A DNA stretch of 64,000 bases from Gemmatimonadota bacterium (GTDB taxonomy: Bacteria; Gemmatimonadota; Gemmatimonadetes; Gemmatimonadales; Gemmatimonadaceae): positions 124,001 to 188,000 of the forward strand of contig JAIOPJ010000021.1 in the NCBI GenBank assembly GCA_021413975.1, read 5' to 3'. A program made the translations under genes and the position numbers. This document shows positions 8,733-17,256 of the stretch, one piece after another. How positions within the stretch are numbered: position 1 is the first letter of the stretch; every line of letters begins with the position of its first letter. Under the pieces are notes generated by a model, which did no database searches, was not told the DNA's origin, and worked only from the letters and a program-made list of their open reading frames with translations.

Positions 8733-10027
8733 TGCGCACCAACATGTTCCTGCGCCTCGCGGCGCTCGCGACCATCGCGCTCGCCCCCGTGGCGAACGCA
8801 CAGGTCATCGCCATCACCGGCGGAACGGTCTATCCGGTGAACGGCCCGAAGATCGAGAATGGCACCGTGCTCATCCGCGACGGGAAGATCGTCGCCGTCG
8901 GCGCGAATGTGGCCGTCCCCGCCGACGCTCGGCGCATCGACGCACGCGGCAAGTGGGTGACGCCCGGCTTCATCAACAGCGCGACCTCTCTCGGCCTGAG
9001 CGAGGCGGGCGGCCCGCAGTTCTCGGGCGGCTACGATGACACCGGGGCGCGCGGCACCGATGGCGTCGCAGCCTCGTTCGAGGCGTGGAAGGGGCTCAAC
9101 CCGGTCAACACGTTCATCATCCCGTCGCGGCAGGAAGGCGTCACGAGCGTCGTCGTCGCGCCCGGTGGCGGCATGGTGGGCGGGAAGGCGGCGCTGATCG
9201 ATCTCGTCGACGCGACTGCGGCGGTGGAGATGCTGCGCCGCGCGCCCACGGCGATGATCGGCGACTTCGGGAGCCCCGGTGGCGGATCGACCAACTCGCG
9301 CGCCGAGTACTGGGCCAAGTGGCGCACGCTCCTCGCCGACGTGAAGGCATACCAGGGCCGGCGCGCGGCGTACGAGGCGGGCAACTCGCGCACCCTCGCG
9401 GCCTCGCGCGCGGACCTCGAGGCGCTCATCCCGGTGGTGAGCGGACAGATGCCGTTGGCGCTGAGCGTTGATCGCGCGAGCGACATCCTCGCGGCCCTGG
9501 CCTTCGCCAAGGAGAACACCCTCCGCCTCTGGATCCTCGGCGGCGCCGAGGCATGGATGGTCGCACGCGAGATCGCGGCCGCGAAGGTCCCGGTCTTCAC
9601 CGGCGCGATGAACAACATCCCTGTCGACTTCAACTCGCTCGGCCAGCGGCAGGAGAACGCCGCGATGCTCCGCGCCGCCGGCGTCACGGTGGTGCTCGTC
9701 GGCAACGGCCCGGGCGGCGAGGAATCGTTCAACGTGCGCAACATCCGGCAGGAAGCCGGGAACGCGGTCGCCTACGGCCTCTCGTGGGACGAGGCATTGC
9801 GGTCGATCACGCTCGCCCCCGCCGAGGTGATGGGCGTGGCGGGGCAGATCGGTGCGCTGGCCGCGGGGCTCGACGCGAACGTCGTGGTGTGGAGTGGCGA
9901 TCCGTTCGAGTTCTCGTCGGTGGCCGAGCAGGTCTTCGTGCGGGGGCGGACCTTCGACACCAAGAGCCGGCAGCAGCAGCTCACCGAGCGGTACCTCACG
10001 TTGCCGCCGGGGTATCGGCGGCCCTGA
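8732..10027 (+). CDS. Exported amidohydrolase paralogue lacking metal ligands
   Basis: The 431-residue protein has a clear signal peptide (cleavage ANA-Q24) and the amidohydrolase framework (GGTVYPVNGP, GTVLIRDGKIVAVG, GKWVTPGF, and the C-terminal LDANVVVWSGDPFE). Where the upstream gene has IDTHSHLG this one reads INSATSLG, so both HxH histidines are replaced (A84, S86). The later His and Asp ligands are also absent (for example GNGPGG where an Asp is expected). It is therefore probably not a hydrolase of the usual kind. It may be a structural partner of the 7251-8732 product, with which it is surely co-transcribed. Confidence 0.85.
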
Positions 10028-10110
10028 TCGGGCGGGTGCGTGGGATGGGGCCCGGGTCGCGCTGGCGGCTCGGGCCTTGTTCGTGGGCAGCGCTGGCGAC
10101 TGCGACTACG

Positions 10111-10390
10111 TCACCACCGAGGCACCGAGGTCACCGAGAACTGCGACTTCTTTGTAACTGCAAAACCCTCCCGGAGTCACACTCCCCGTGCGCAGTCGCC
10201 CCTCAGGAGAGTGCCTTGGCAGTTGCAGTTCCCAAAGCCCCTGTAGTCATTCCCGGTGCCCCCGGTGCCCCCGGTGCCGCGGTGGTGAAAGCCGTAGCAG
10301 TTCCCTGTGCTCCCTGTGCCCCTGTGGTGAAGGCCGTTGCAGTTCCCCTTGCCCTCGGTGCCTCGGTGGTGAGAGCCGTTGCAGTTCCCG
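10111..10390. repeat. Intergenic 42-bp repeats with an inverted copy
   Basis: The motif GTGGTGAxxGCCGTxGCAGTTCC recurs at 10282, 10324 and 10366, exactly 42 bp apart, separated by stretches of GGTGCC- or TGTGCC-type short repeats. A less perfect unit precedes them from about 10243. Near 10112-10148 a related copy (CACCACCGAGGCACCGAGG) runs in the opposite orientation. This fills most of the 433-bp gap between the amidohydrolase and rpmA. The period is a multiple of three, so open frames pass through it, but they look non-genic. Confidence 0.75.
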
Positions 10391-10407
10391 CGCAAGCCCG
10401 AAAGACA

Positions 10408-10440
10408 GAGCGCCCCGCTGCAAGAAGCAGCGGGGCGCTC
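10408..10440 (-). terminator. Rho-independent terminator after rpmA
   Basis: A perfect 14-bp stem, GAGCGCCCCGCTGC (10408-10421) with GCAGCGGGGCGCTC (10427-10440), and a 5-base loop lie 20 bp past the rpmA stop. On the minus strand they are followed by TGTCTTTC. It should end the rplU-rpmA transcript and, being symmetrical, may also stop read-through from the amidohydrolase side. Confidence 0.85.
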
Positions 10441-10460
10441 GCACCACGGACGGACCAGCC

Positions 10461-10727
10461 TCAGGAGGCAGCCGCGACCGGGTAGACGGAGATCTTGTAC
10501 CGGCTCCGTGACTTGTGCTCGAACTTCACCACGCCATCGATCAGCGAGTAGATGGTGTAGTCAGTGCCCATCCCGACGTTGTTGCCGGGGTGCCACTTGG
10601 TGCCGCACTGGCGCGCGATGATGTTGCCGGGGATGACCTTCTCCCCACCGAACTTCTTCACGCCGCGGTACTGCGGGTTGGAGTCGCGCCCGTTGCGGGA
10701 CGAGCCAACGCCCTTCTTATGTGCCAT
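10461..10727 (-). CDS. rpmA: 50S ribosomal protein L27
   Basis: The 88-residue protein begins [16 protein letters not shown], contains [26 protein letters not shown] and [10 protein letters not shown], and is unmistakably bL27. Its N-terminal tail reaches the peptidyl-transferase centre. The start lacks the cleavable extension seen in Firmicutes. It follows rplU by 16 bp in the usual rplU-rpmA order and precedes a strong terminator. Confidence 0.98.
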   Translation of the reverse strand: MAHKKGVGSSRNGRDSNPQYRGVKKFGGEKVIPGNIIARQCGTKWHPGNNVGMGTDYTIYSLIDGVVKFEHKSRSRYKISVYPVAAAS

Positions 10728-10743
10728 GGTGTCCTCTCCCCGG

Positions 10744-11061
10744 TCAGCCGAGGGTGATGTCGCGGATCCGGACCTCGGTGTACCCCTGCCGATGGCCCTG
10801 CTTCTTCGCGTAGTTCTTGCGGCGCTTGAACTTGAAGACGACGATCTTGTCGCCCAGACCGTGCTTGACGATCTCGGCCGTGACCGAGGCGCCCTTGAGG
10901 GTCGGCACGCCGACCTTCACGTTGTTGCCGTCGGACCCGAGAAGGATGTCATTGAACTCGACCACGGCCCCGGCATCACCCAGGAGGGTGGGGAGGCGGA
11001 GGGTCGTGCCCTTCTCGGCGCGGAACTGCTTGCCGCCGGAGCGGAAGATTGCGTACGACAT
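10744..11061 (-). CDS. rplU: 50S ribosomal protein L21
   Basis: From the ATG at 11061 the product is 105 residues: [18 protein letters not shown] at the N-terminus and a C-terminal [20 protein letters not shown], the canonical bL21 signature. The frame is open further upstream to 11223, but the extra part is untranslated leader and a repeat hairpin, so the ATG at the family-normal length was chosen. A good promoter (11105-11133) lies 44 bp upstream. The product binds 23S rRNA in the large subunit. Confidence 0.97.
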   Translation of the reverse strand: MSYAIFRSGGKQFRAEKGTTLRLPTLLGDAGAVVEFNDILLGSDGNNVKVGVPTLKGASVTAEIVKHGLGDKIVVFKFKRRKNYAKKQGHRQGYTEVRIRDITLG

Positions 11062-11104
11062 GTGTGAACGGCTCGGGTGATACGGTTTTCGATGCGAGCC
11101 GAGA

Positions 11105-11133
11105 AAACTATCCCTCAGGGCCCAAGAGGTCAA
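11105..11133 (-). promoter_or_regulatory. Sigma-70-type promoter of rplU-rpmA
   Basis: On the minus strand, TTGACC (11133-11128), a 17-bp spacer and TAGTTT (11110-11105) give a good housekeeping promoter. The expected start is near 11098, leaving a leader of about 35-40 nt before the rplU ATG. Confidence 0.7.
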
Positions 11134-11175
11134 GTGCTTGGGCGGTGGGGGGTTGGCTACGGAGGAAGGAAGGAG

Positions 11176-11224
11176 GATGGAGGATGGAAGATGGGGGGCC
11201 AGGACCCCCCTTTCATCCTCCATC
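11176..11224 (-). terminator. Long hairpin between rng and rplU
   Basis: GATGGAGGATG (11176-11186) pairs with CATCCTCCATC (11214-11224), and GGGGGG (11193-11198) with CCCCCC (11205-11210). It lies just past the RNase G stop (11243) and upstream of the rplU promoter. No U-tract follows, so it may block 3' exonucleases or be a repeat-derived palindrome rather than an intrinsic terminator. The flanks are made of GGAGGATGG-type short repeats. Confidence 0.45.
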
Positions 11225-11242
11225 CTTCAGCCTTCATCCCCC

Positions 11243-12910
11243 CTAGGCTACCGCGTACTGGGACGTGATGTCCCTACCCGCCCCCTTGATCACCAACTTG
11301 AACTCGTCCGGCTTGAGCAGCGGGTCGTCCCGCATCTCGACCGTGAACCCGATCCCCTTCTCGAGCCGCTTGATCAGCTCCTTCTCCTGCTCGAGCACGT
11401 ACATCACGGTGTCGGGGTGCAGCTTGACCACGATGTTGTCGCGCCGGCCCTCGCTGGCCACCCGCTTCACCGCCCGCTCCATCCGCCGCACGATCGTCTC
11501 GGACGTGAACACACGTCCCGACCCGTTGCAGACCGGGCAGGGCTCGGTCATGGCGTGGAAGTGGCTCTGGCGCACCCGCTGGCGGGTCATCTCGATCAGG
11601 CCCAGGTCGCTCACCGCGAAGGCCTTGGTGCGGGCGCGGTCGCGGCCCAAGTGCGTGCGCAGCTCCTGCAGCACCTTGTCGCGGTTGGCCTTGGTCTCCA
11701 TGTCGATGAAGTCGCAGACGATGATGCCGCCCACGTCCCGCAGCCGGAGCTGACGCGCGATCTCGCGCGCGGCCTCGACGTTCGTCTTGGTGACCGTCTT
11801 CTCCGGGTCCTTCTTGCCGGTGAAGCGGCCCGTGTTCACGTCGATCGAGATCAGCGCCTCGGTGGGCTCGATGATCAGGTACCCGCCGCTGGGCAGGTCG
11901 CAGCGCCGCTTGAAGAGGTCGCGGATCTCGGTCTCCACCCCCTCCTTGTCGAAGAGCGGGACCTTGTCCTCGTGCAGGTTCACGCGGTCGATCAGCTCGG
12001 GCGCGATCCCCTTGAGGTACTCGACGATCTCGTTGTAGACCTGCCGCGAGTCCACCGTGAGGCGGTCGACCTTGGTCGAGAAGAGGTCGCGGATGATCCC
12101 GCGCGTGAGCGAGGTCTCGCGGTGCAGCAGCTTGGGCGCGCTGCCGACGAACTTCGTCTTCTTGTTGATCTTCTGCCACTGCCCGATCAACGTCTCGAGC
12201 TCGCGCGTGAAGGTCTCCTGCGTGACGTCCTCGCCCACCGTGCGCACGATCACGCCGCCGGAGTCCTTGGGCAGCACCTTCTGCACCTGCTCGCGGAGCC
12301 GCTGGCGTTCGGCGCGCTCGCCGATCTTGCGGCTCACGCCCACGCGCGAGGCGAAGGGCATGTAGACCAGGAAGCGGCCGGCCATGGAGACCTGCGCGGT
12401 GACGCGCGGGCCCTTGGTCGAGATCGGTTCCTTGGAGACCTGGCAGATGAGCGACTGGCCGCGCTTGAGCACGTCCTCGATCTTGGGCGGGTCCTTGCGC
12501 TGGCGACGGCCACGACCGCCCTTGCGGGGCTTCCTGGCCTCGGGCTTGGCGGCGTCGGACTTGCCCGACGGCTTGCCGGACTCGGGCTGCTCGGACTCGT
12601 CGGCGGCGGACTGGGCCTCGTCGGCCTCGCCCCCCTCGTCCTCGTCGCCCTCCTCCTCGTCGTCGTCATCATCCCCGTCCTCGTCGTAGACGAGGTCGGA
12701 GTTGTGGAGGAAGGCGCTCTTCTCGGTGCCGATGTTCACGAACGCCGCCTGGAGCCCCGGCAGCACCGCCTCGACCTTCCCGAGATAGATGTCCCCGACC
12801 ATCCGCTTGTTCTCCGGACGGTCGACCTGCAATTCAACGAGCTGTTCGTCCTCGATGATCGCGACGCGCACTTCGCGCTGCGTCGCACTGATCAGGATCT
12901 CGCGCTTCAT
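11243..12910 (-). CDS. rng: Ribonuclease G/E family endoribonuclease
   Basis: The ATG at 12910 (MKREILISATQREVRVAI) gives 555 residues. The S1 RNA-binding domain starts near residue 38 but is interrupted at about 74-139 by an unusual insert, first almost all Asp/Glu, then Lys/Arg/Gly-rich. The catalytic core holds the paired aspartates in ISIDVNTGRFTG and GGIIVCDFIDM and the zinc-link CPVCNGSG. It cleaves single-stranded A/U-rich RNA, matures 16S rRNA and turns over mRNA. There is no long C-terminal degradosome scaffold, so it is RNase G-like rather than full RNase E. The upstream open frame to 12976 looks non-coding. Confidence 0.93.
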   Translation of the reverse strand: MKREILISATQREVRVAIIEDEQLVELQVDRPENKRMVGDIYLGKVEAVLPGLQAAFVNIGTEKSAFLHNSDLVYDEDGDDDDDEEEGDEDEGGEADEAQSAADESEQPESGKPSGKSDAAKPEARKPRKGGRGRRQRKDPPKIEDVLKRGQSLICQVSKEPISTKGPRVTAQVSMAGRFLVYMPFASRVGVSRKIGERAERQRLREQVQKVLPKDSGGVIVRTVGEDVTQETFTRELETLIGQWQKINKKTKFVGSAPKLLHRETSLTRGIIRDLFSTKVDRLTVDSRQVYNEIVEYLKGIAPELIDRVNLHEDKVPLFDKEGVETEIRDLFKRRCDLPSGGYLIIEPTEALISIDVNTGRFTGKKDPEKTVTKTNVEAAREIARQLRLRDVGGIIVCDFIDMETKANRDKVLQELRTHLGRDRARTKAFAVSDLGLIEMTRQRVRQSHFHAMTEPCPVCNGSGRVFTSETIVRRMERAVKRVASEGRRDNIVVKLHPDTVMYVLEQEKELIKRLEKGIGFTVEMRDDPLLKPDEFKLVIKGAGRDITSQYAVA

Positions 12911-13094
12911 GGATGATGGCGGCAGGTGAGCCCGCGGCCCCGCACCGGATCGTCCACGCGGCAACCGCCCGGTCATCAGCCCCGGACCACCCCTGGGGGG
13001 TGCTCCGGGCGACCGGGAAGCGTCGGCGCAACGTGCGATCCTTCATTGGTGACGGCTCCGAGAGATGCCGGGACACGAGGTCCGGGCAGACAAT

Positions 13095-13118
13095 GCGCCC
13101 CGCGAACCGCCGGGGCGC
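13095..13118 (-). terminator. Hairpin, probable terminator after acyl-CoA dehydrogenase
   Basis: GCGCCCCG (13095-13102) and CGGGGCGC (13111-13118) form an 8-bp stem with an 8-base loop, about 70 bp past the acyl-CoA dehydrogenase stop. On the minus strand it is followed by ATTGTCTG. The rest of the 275-bp gap to rng (12911-13185) shows nothing recognisable. Confidence 0.5.
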
Positions 13119-13185
13119 TGACTTCTTCGTGCCTATATGGGTACCACCCCGTCACGGCCCGCGCAACCGGCCGGGCCGCGCGAGG

Positions 13186-14403
13186 TCAGAGCGTGAGGCC
13201 CTGGATCAGGTGGCGGGCGATCACCATCCGCTGCACCTCCGACGTCCCCTCGCCGATCTCGCCGATCTTGGCGTCGCGCATGAACCGCTCCACCGGATAG
13301 TCCTTGGTGTAGCCGTAGCCGCCGTGCAGCTGGATCGCCTTGATGGTGTTGCGCATGGCGAGCTCCGACGTGAAGAGCTTGGCCATCGCCGCTTCCTTCC
13401 CGTACGGATGCCCGTTCTGCGCGAGCCAGGCCGCGTGGTAGGTGAGGTGCCGCCCCGCCTCGAGCTCGGTCGCCATGTCGGAGAGCTGGAAGTGCACGCC
13501 CTGGAACTCGGCGATCCGCTTGCCGAACTGCTTCCGCTCGGTCGTGTACTTGAGCGCCTCCTCGAACGCACCCTGCGCCACGCCGAGCGAGAGCGCGGCG
13601 ATCCCGATGCGCCCCTCGTCGAGGGTCCTCATGAAGTTGATGAAGCCCCGCCCTTCCTCGCCGATGCGGTTCTCCACCGGCACTTCGACGTCCTCGAAGA
13701 TCAGCTCGCGCGTGTCGCTGGCGCGCCACCCGAGCTTGTCCTCCTTCTTGCCGGAGCGGAATCCCTTCATGGGGCCGATCGCGTCGTCATGGCCGATGCC
13801 GAGCCCCTTCACCTGCTCGAGATCGCAGGTGTCCTTGGTGAGCACGAAGCTCGAGATGCCCTTGGTGCCCTGCCCCGGATTCGTCACCGCCGTGATGACG
13901 AAGCTCTCGCCCACGCCGCCATGCGTGATGAAGCGCTTGGTGCCGTTGATGACGTAGTGGCCGCCCTTGCGCACCGCCGTGGTCTGCGTGCCACCGGCGT
14001 CGGAGCCGGCGTTGGGCTCGGTGAGGCCGAAGCCGCCGAGCACCTTGCCGCTCGCGAGGCGCGGCACGAGGCGGCGCTTCTGCTCCTCGGTGCCGAAGTT
14101 CACGATCGGCGAGGTGCCGAGGGTGGTGTGCGCCGAGATGGTGATGGAGTGCGAGGCGCAGACGCGGGCCAGTTCCTCGATCGCGATCATGAAGCTGATC
14201 TTGTCGAGTCCCGAGCCGCCGAGCTCCTCGGACCACGGGATCCCGAGGAGCCCGAGGTCGGCCATCTTCTTGACGTTCTCCCAGGGGAAGTCCTGGGTGT
14301 CATCGAAGTGGCGCGCGACCGGAGCGACCTCCTCACGGGCGAACGCGCGGACCATCTCGCGCGTGGCGAGGTGGTGCTCTTCGAAGTAGGTGGAGTCGTG
14401 CAT
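13186..14403 (-). CDS. Acyl-CoA dehydrogenase
   Basis: The 405-residue flavoprotein has the family's signatures: [15 protein letters not shown] (FAD/substrate loop), KRFITHGG, the [13 protein letters not shown] helix, [22 protein letters not shown], and a C-terminal GEGTSEVQR whose Glu385 sits at the catalytic-base position of short/medium-chain enzymes. It oxidises acyl-CoA to trans-2-enoyl-CoA, passing electrons to ETF in the cytoplasm. Chain length cannot be told; butyryl-CoA-dehydrogenase-like is the closest pattern. It stands alone between two intergenic repeats, with a run of AGGTGGG units just upstream of its start. Confidence 0.92.
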   Translation of the reverse strand: MHDSTYFEEHHLATREMVRAFAREEVAPVARHFDDTQDFPWENVKKMADLGLLGIPWSEELGGSGLDKISFMIAIEELARVCASHSITISAHTTLGTSPIVNFGTEEQKRRLVPRLASGKVLGGFGLTEPNAGSDAGGTQTTAVRKGGHYVINGTKRFITHGGVGESFVITAVTNPGQGTKGISSFVLTKDTCDLEQVKGLGIGHDDAIGPMKGFRSGKKEDKLGWRASDTRELIFEDVEVPVENRIGEEGRGFINFMRTLDEGRIGIAALSLGVAQGAFEEALKYTTERKQFGKRIAEFQGVHFQLSDMATELEAGRHLTYHAAWLAQNGHPYGKEAAMAKLFTSELAMRNTIKAIQLHGGYGYTKDYPVERFMRDAKIGEIGEGTSEVQRMVIARHLIQGLTL

Positions 14404-14410
14404 TGACGGC

Positions 14411-14444
14411 AGGTGGGAGGTGGGAGGTGGGAGGTGGGAGGCGG
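14411..14444. repeat. AGGTGGG short tandem repeat
   Basis: Four consecutive AGGTGGG heptamers and a degenerate fifth lie 8 bp upstream of the acyl-CoA dehydrogenase ATG (read as CCCACCT on the coding strand). A similar pyrimidine-rich CCACCTCCC run lies just upstream of the gene at 61420. Confidence 0.8.
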
Positions 14445-14482
14445 TACCTCCGTCACATCACATCGCCGTGGTCCGGCACAAT

Positions 14483-16120
14483 CTAAGGCGCCGCGGTCCG
14501 GAAAACCTGTGGCAACGGATGTCCGTCGAGGCGTTCCAGTGGGGGGATGCCCAACAGTCGCGCCAGCGTGGGGGCGATGTCGACGACGCGGGCGCTGCCG
14601 GTCACGCGACCGGGAGTGAAGGGCGTGCCCCAGAAGATGATCGGCACGGTCGCGTCGTAGTCGTGCGGCGAGCCGTGGGTGGCGGTGTTGCTCCGCCCGA
14701 CGTAGCTGTAGGGCGTGAGCGTGATCGTCGCCAGCACCTCGCCGCCGGGGCGGAACATGTGCAGCCAACGGCGCGCGGTGGTGTCCTTCACGGTGTCGGC
14801 CTTCGCGAGGTCGTCGATCACGTCCACGCGTTCCACGCCGGGGACCTTGCGCGCCTCGCGCGCGAAGGCGCGCGCCATCTCCCGCACGGCCTGGTCCTGG
14901 CCGACGACCTTCGACCGGTCGACCTCGAAGAGCAGGCCGTCGAAGCCGAAGGCGTCGGAGGGGAGCCGGTCGCGCCGCACGATCGGCGAGAGCGACGCGA
15001 GTGCGGGATCGAACGCTTCGCGGAAGACGCGCGTGGCGCGGCTGTTGTCGCCGAAGCTCGAGCGCACGTCGGGACTGGGCGCCACGCCATGATCCGCCGT
15101 GAGCGCCAGGACGATGCGGTCGGCGCCGCGCAGGGCGATCAGCGAATCGAGGAACACGCCGAGGCTCCGGTCGAGGCGCAGCACCTGGTCGTGCAGCTCG
15201 CGTGAGTCGGGGCCCCACCGGTGCCCGACCGCGTCGGTGGTGGAGAGCGAGATGGCGAGCAGGTCGGTCTGCGGTCCCGCGCCGAGGTCCATGGCGCGAA
15301 CGCCGCGCCAGGCGAAGTCGAGCGTGAACTCGTCCATCACCGGGAAGCCGATGACGAGGTTGCGCGCCTGCATCGTGTCGTCGGGCATGAAGTGCGGGAA
15401 GTTCACCTCCCCGCTCGGGAGCTCGCCGGGGACCGAATCCGCCTCGGGGTAGCTCGCCTCGGGAAGGAGCGGCGACCACTCGCTGCCGGCGAAGCGCTTC
15501 ATCACGCGGTCCTCGGCGTTGAAGGCCTGCACCCACGAGGGGAGCGAGTCGGCGTACCAGGTGCTCGTCACGAAGTTGCCCGCCCCCTGCGCATACCAGA
15601 ACACGGGGAGCTTGGCGCGACCGATCGGAAGGATCGCGCCACGGTCCTTGCGCGAGACCGAGAGCACCTTGGTCCGCGCGTCTGCGGCGATCATCCAGTC
15701 CGCGAGCGTGGTGCCGTTGAAGCGGAACGGCGAGGCGCCGATGCCGGGAGAGCCCACGAGCGGCGCGGTGGTCGTGTTGACCCCGATGCTGTTGCGCGCG
15801 ATCCCGGTCGAGTACGGGAACCTCCCCGAGAGCGTCGAGGCGTGCCCGGGGGCCGTCTCGGTGATCGCGTGGTCATGCACCCCCTGCGGCGCGAAGGCCC
15901 CCTGATCCACCAGGCGACGCAGGCCGCCGGTGAGCTGGTCATGCCACCGGATCAGGTAGTCGGGCCGGAGCTGGTCCACCGTGATGAAGACCACGAGGGC
16001 CGGCTTGGCCGCGGCCGGTCGTGCGGCTCCCTGCGCTCCGACCGGAGCGGCGGTGGCCATGGAGAGCATGGCGAGGACGGCGGCGGTGGCCTGCAGGACC
16101 CAGCGGCGGTCGATGCGCAT
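14483..16120 (-). CDS. PafA-like alkaline phosphatase / phosphodiesterase
   Basis: From the ATG at 16120 the product is 545 residues with a signal peptide (cleavage near GAQ-G). The alkaline-phosphatase superfamily core has metal ligand D49 (ITVDQLRPD) and nucleophile T89 (ITETAPGHAS). Further ligands are in STTDAVGHRWGP, LTADHGVAP and a C-terminal ATHGSPHDYD. A threonine nucleophile and this spacing resemble PafA-type secreted phosphate-irrepressible phosphatases and nucleotide pyrophosphatases. It likely releases phosphate from organic esters in the periplasm. An alternative start at 16225 adds a non-conserved extension. It diverges from the DUF4956 gene with 113 bp between starts. Confidence 0.85.
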   Translation of the reverse strand: MRIDRRWVLQATAAVLAMLSMATAAPVGAQGAARPAAAKPALVVFITVDQLRPDYLIRWHDQLTGGLRRLVDQGAFAPQGVHDHAITETAPGHASTLSGRFPYSTGIARNSIGVNTTTAPLVGSPGIGASPFRFNGTTLADWMIAADARTKVLSVSRKDRGAILPIGRAKLPVFWYAQGAGNFVTSTWYADSLPSWVQAFNAEDRVMKRFAGSEWSPLLPEASYPEADSVPGELPSGEVNFPHFMPDDTMQARNLVIGFPVMDEFTLDFAWRGVRAMDLGAGPQTDLLAISLSTTDAVGHRWGPDSRELHDQVLRLDRSLGVFLDSLIALRGADRIVLALTADHGVAPSPDVRSSFGDNSRATRVFREAFDPALASLSPIVRRDRLPSDAFGFDGLLFEVDRSKVVGQDQAVREMARAFAREARKVPGVERVDVIDDLAKADTVKDTTARRWLHMFRPGGEVLATITLTPYSYVGRSNTATHGSPHDYDATVPIIFWGTPFTPGRVTGSARVVDIAPTLARLLGIPPLERLDGHPLPQVFRTAAP

Positions 16121-16233
16121 GAAGGGGCGGGTTGGAGGGCCCATGAAGATACCCCGCCTGCCCCCCTCCGGTGCAGTTGCCCTCGGCGCGTTCATGCGGC
16201 ACTTTCTCACCTTCGATCCCCCCACTCAAGCGA

Positions 16234-17256
16234 ATGCCCCGCTCCCTCTCCGATCTCCCCGTCTGGCGCAACCTCGTCGCGCGCACGGTGCTCTGGTATC
16301 TCATCGTGGGTGCCGCGTACTACTGGATGCGCGACGTCGTGCCGGCCGGCACCGGGATCTTCGCGGTGACGCAGGCGCGGGATCTCCTCGTCGGCGGCGC
16401 CGGGGCGGCGCGCGTGGCCGCGCCACTGCCGACCGCGCTCGCGACGGCGATCGCGATGTTCACCGCGTTCCTGACGGCGCTGCCGGTGGCCTGGATCTAC
16501 ACGCTCACGCGCCGCAAGAAGGGCTTCCAGCAGTCGGTCGTGCAGACGTACCTCATCCTGCCCGTGGTCGCCGCGGCGATCGTGGTCTTCGTGAAGACGT
16601 CGATCGAACTCGCCTTCTCGCTCGGCGGCATCGTCGCCGCGGTCCGGTTCCGGACGTCGCTCGACGACAGCAAGGACGCCGCCGGTATCTTCGTCGTGAT
16701 CGGCATCGGCATGGCGGCCGGTGTGTCCCCCGAGGTCGCATGGGTGATCTCGATCGGCTTCAACACCCTGATGCTCGGACTCTGGGTGAGCGACTTCGGC
16801 AAGCCGTCGGCACTCGAGGGCAAGGACGCCAGCCGGAAGCTCGACCGCGCGCTCGCGACCGCCAACCGCACGGGGATGTTCCTCGCGCGCATGGACGACG
16901 AGGTGCTCAAGTCGATGTCGCCCGACCAGCTCGAGGCGCTCGCCGACCGCGCCTGGCGCCGGCGCAAGCGCAACGATCCCGATCTCGCCGAGGATGATTC
17001 GGTGACGACCGAGCGGCCGCGGTTCGCGCAGATGCTGCGCATCCGCACCGTCGACGTCGACCGGGCGCGCGAGCTCTGCGAGCCCAAGTTCGGCACGCTC
17101 TTCGGCAGCTGGAAGTACCTCGGCAGTGTCAAGGAGAACGAACTCCGGGTACTGGAGTACGGAGTGACCATGCTCGACACCGTGACGCCCGGCGTCGTCT
17201 CCGACGACCTGGGCGCGTTCCCCGACTCGCCGCTCCGCGGCGTGGAGCTGCGATGA
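16234..17256 (+). CDS. DUF4956 membrane protein
   Basis: From the ATG at 16234 the product is 340 residues. The first half has four or so transmembrane segments and the family-typical run of KGFQQSVVQTYLILPVV, LGGIVAAVRFRTSL and a following Asp/Lys-rich DSKDAAGIF block. The second half is cytoplasmic. DUF4956 proteins are usually encoded beside VTC-type polyphosphate polymerases or CotH-like proteins. Here the partner is the CotH-like gene overlapping by 4 nt, and no VTC gene is visible nearby. Function is not established. The start at 16171 would add an unconserved leader. Confidence 0.8.
   Translation: MPRSLSDLPVWRNLVARTVLWYLIVGAAYYWMRDVVPAGTGIFAVTQARDLLVGGAGAARVAAPLPTALATAIAMFTAFLTALPVAWIYTLTRRKKGFQQSVVQTYLILPVVAAAIVVFVKTSIELAFSLGGIVAAVRFRTSLDDSKDAAGIFVVIGIGMAAGVSPEVAWVISIGFNTLMLGLWVSDFGKPSALEGKDASRKLDRALATANRTGMFLARMDDEVLKSMSPDQLEALADRAWRRRKRNDPDLAEDDSVTTERPRFAQMLRIRTVDVDRARELCEPKFGTLFGSWKYLGSVKENELRVLEYGVTMLDTVTPGVVSDDLGAFPDSPLRGVELR

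Noticed and set aside
10111-10390. CRISPR array
   Set aside because: The repeated units are contiguous and vary in the same way throughout; there are no unique spacers of constant length and no cas genes.
16121-16225. N-terminal extension of the PafA-like phosphatase to 16225
   Set aside because: It would put 35 non-conserved residues before a good signal peptide.
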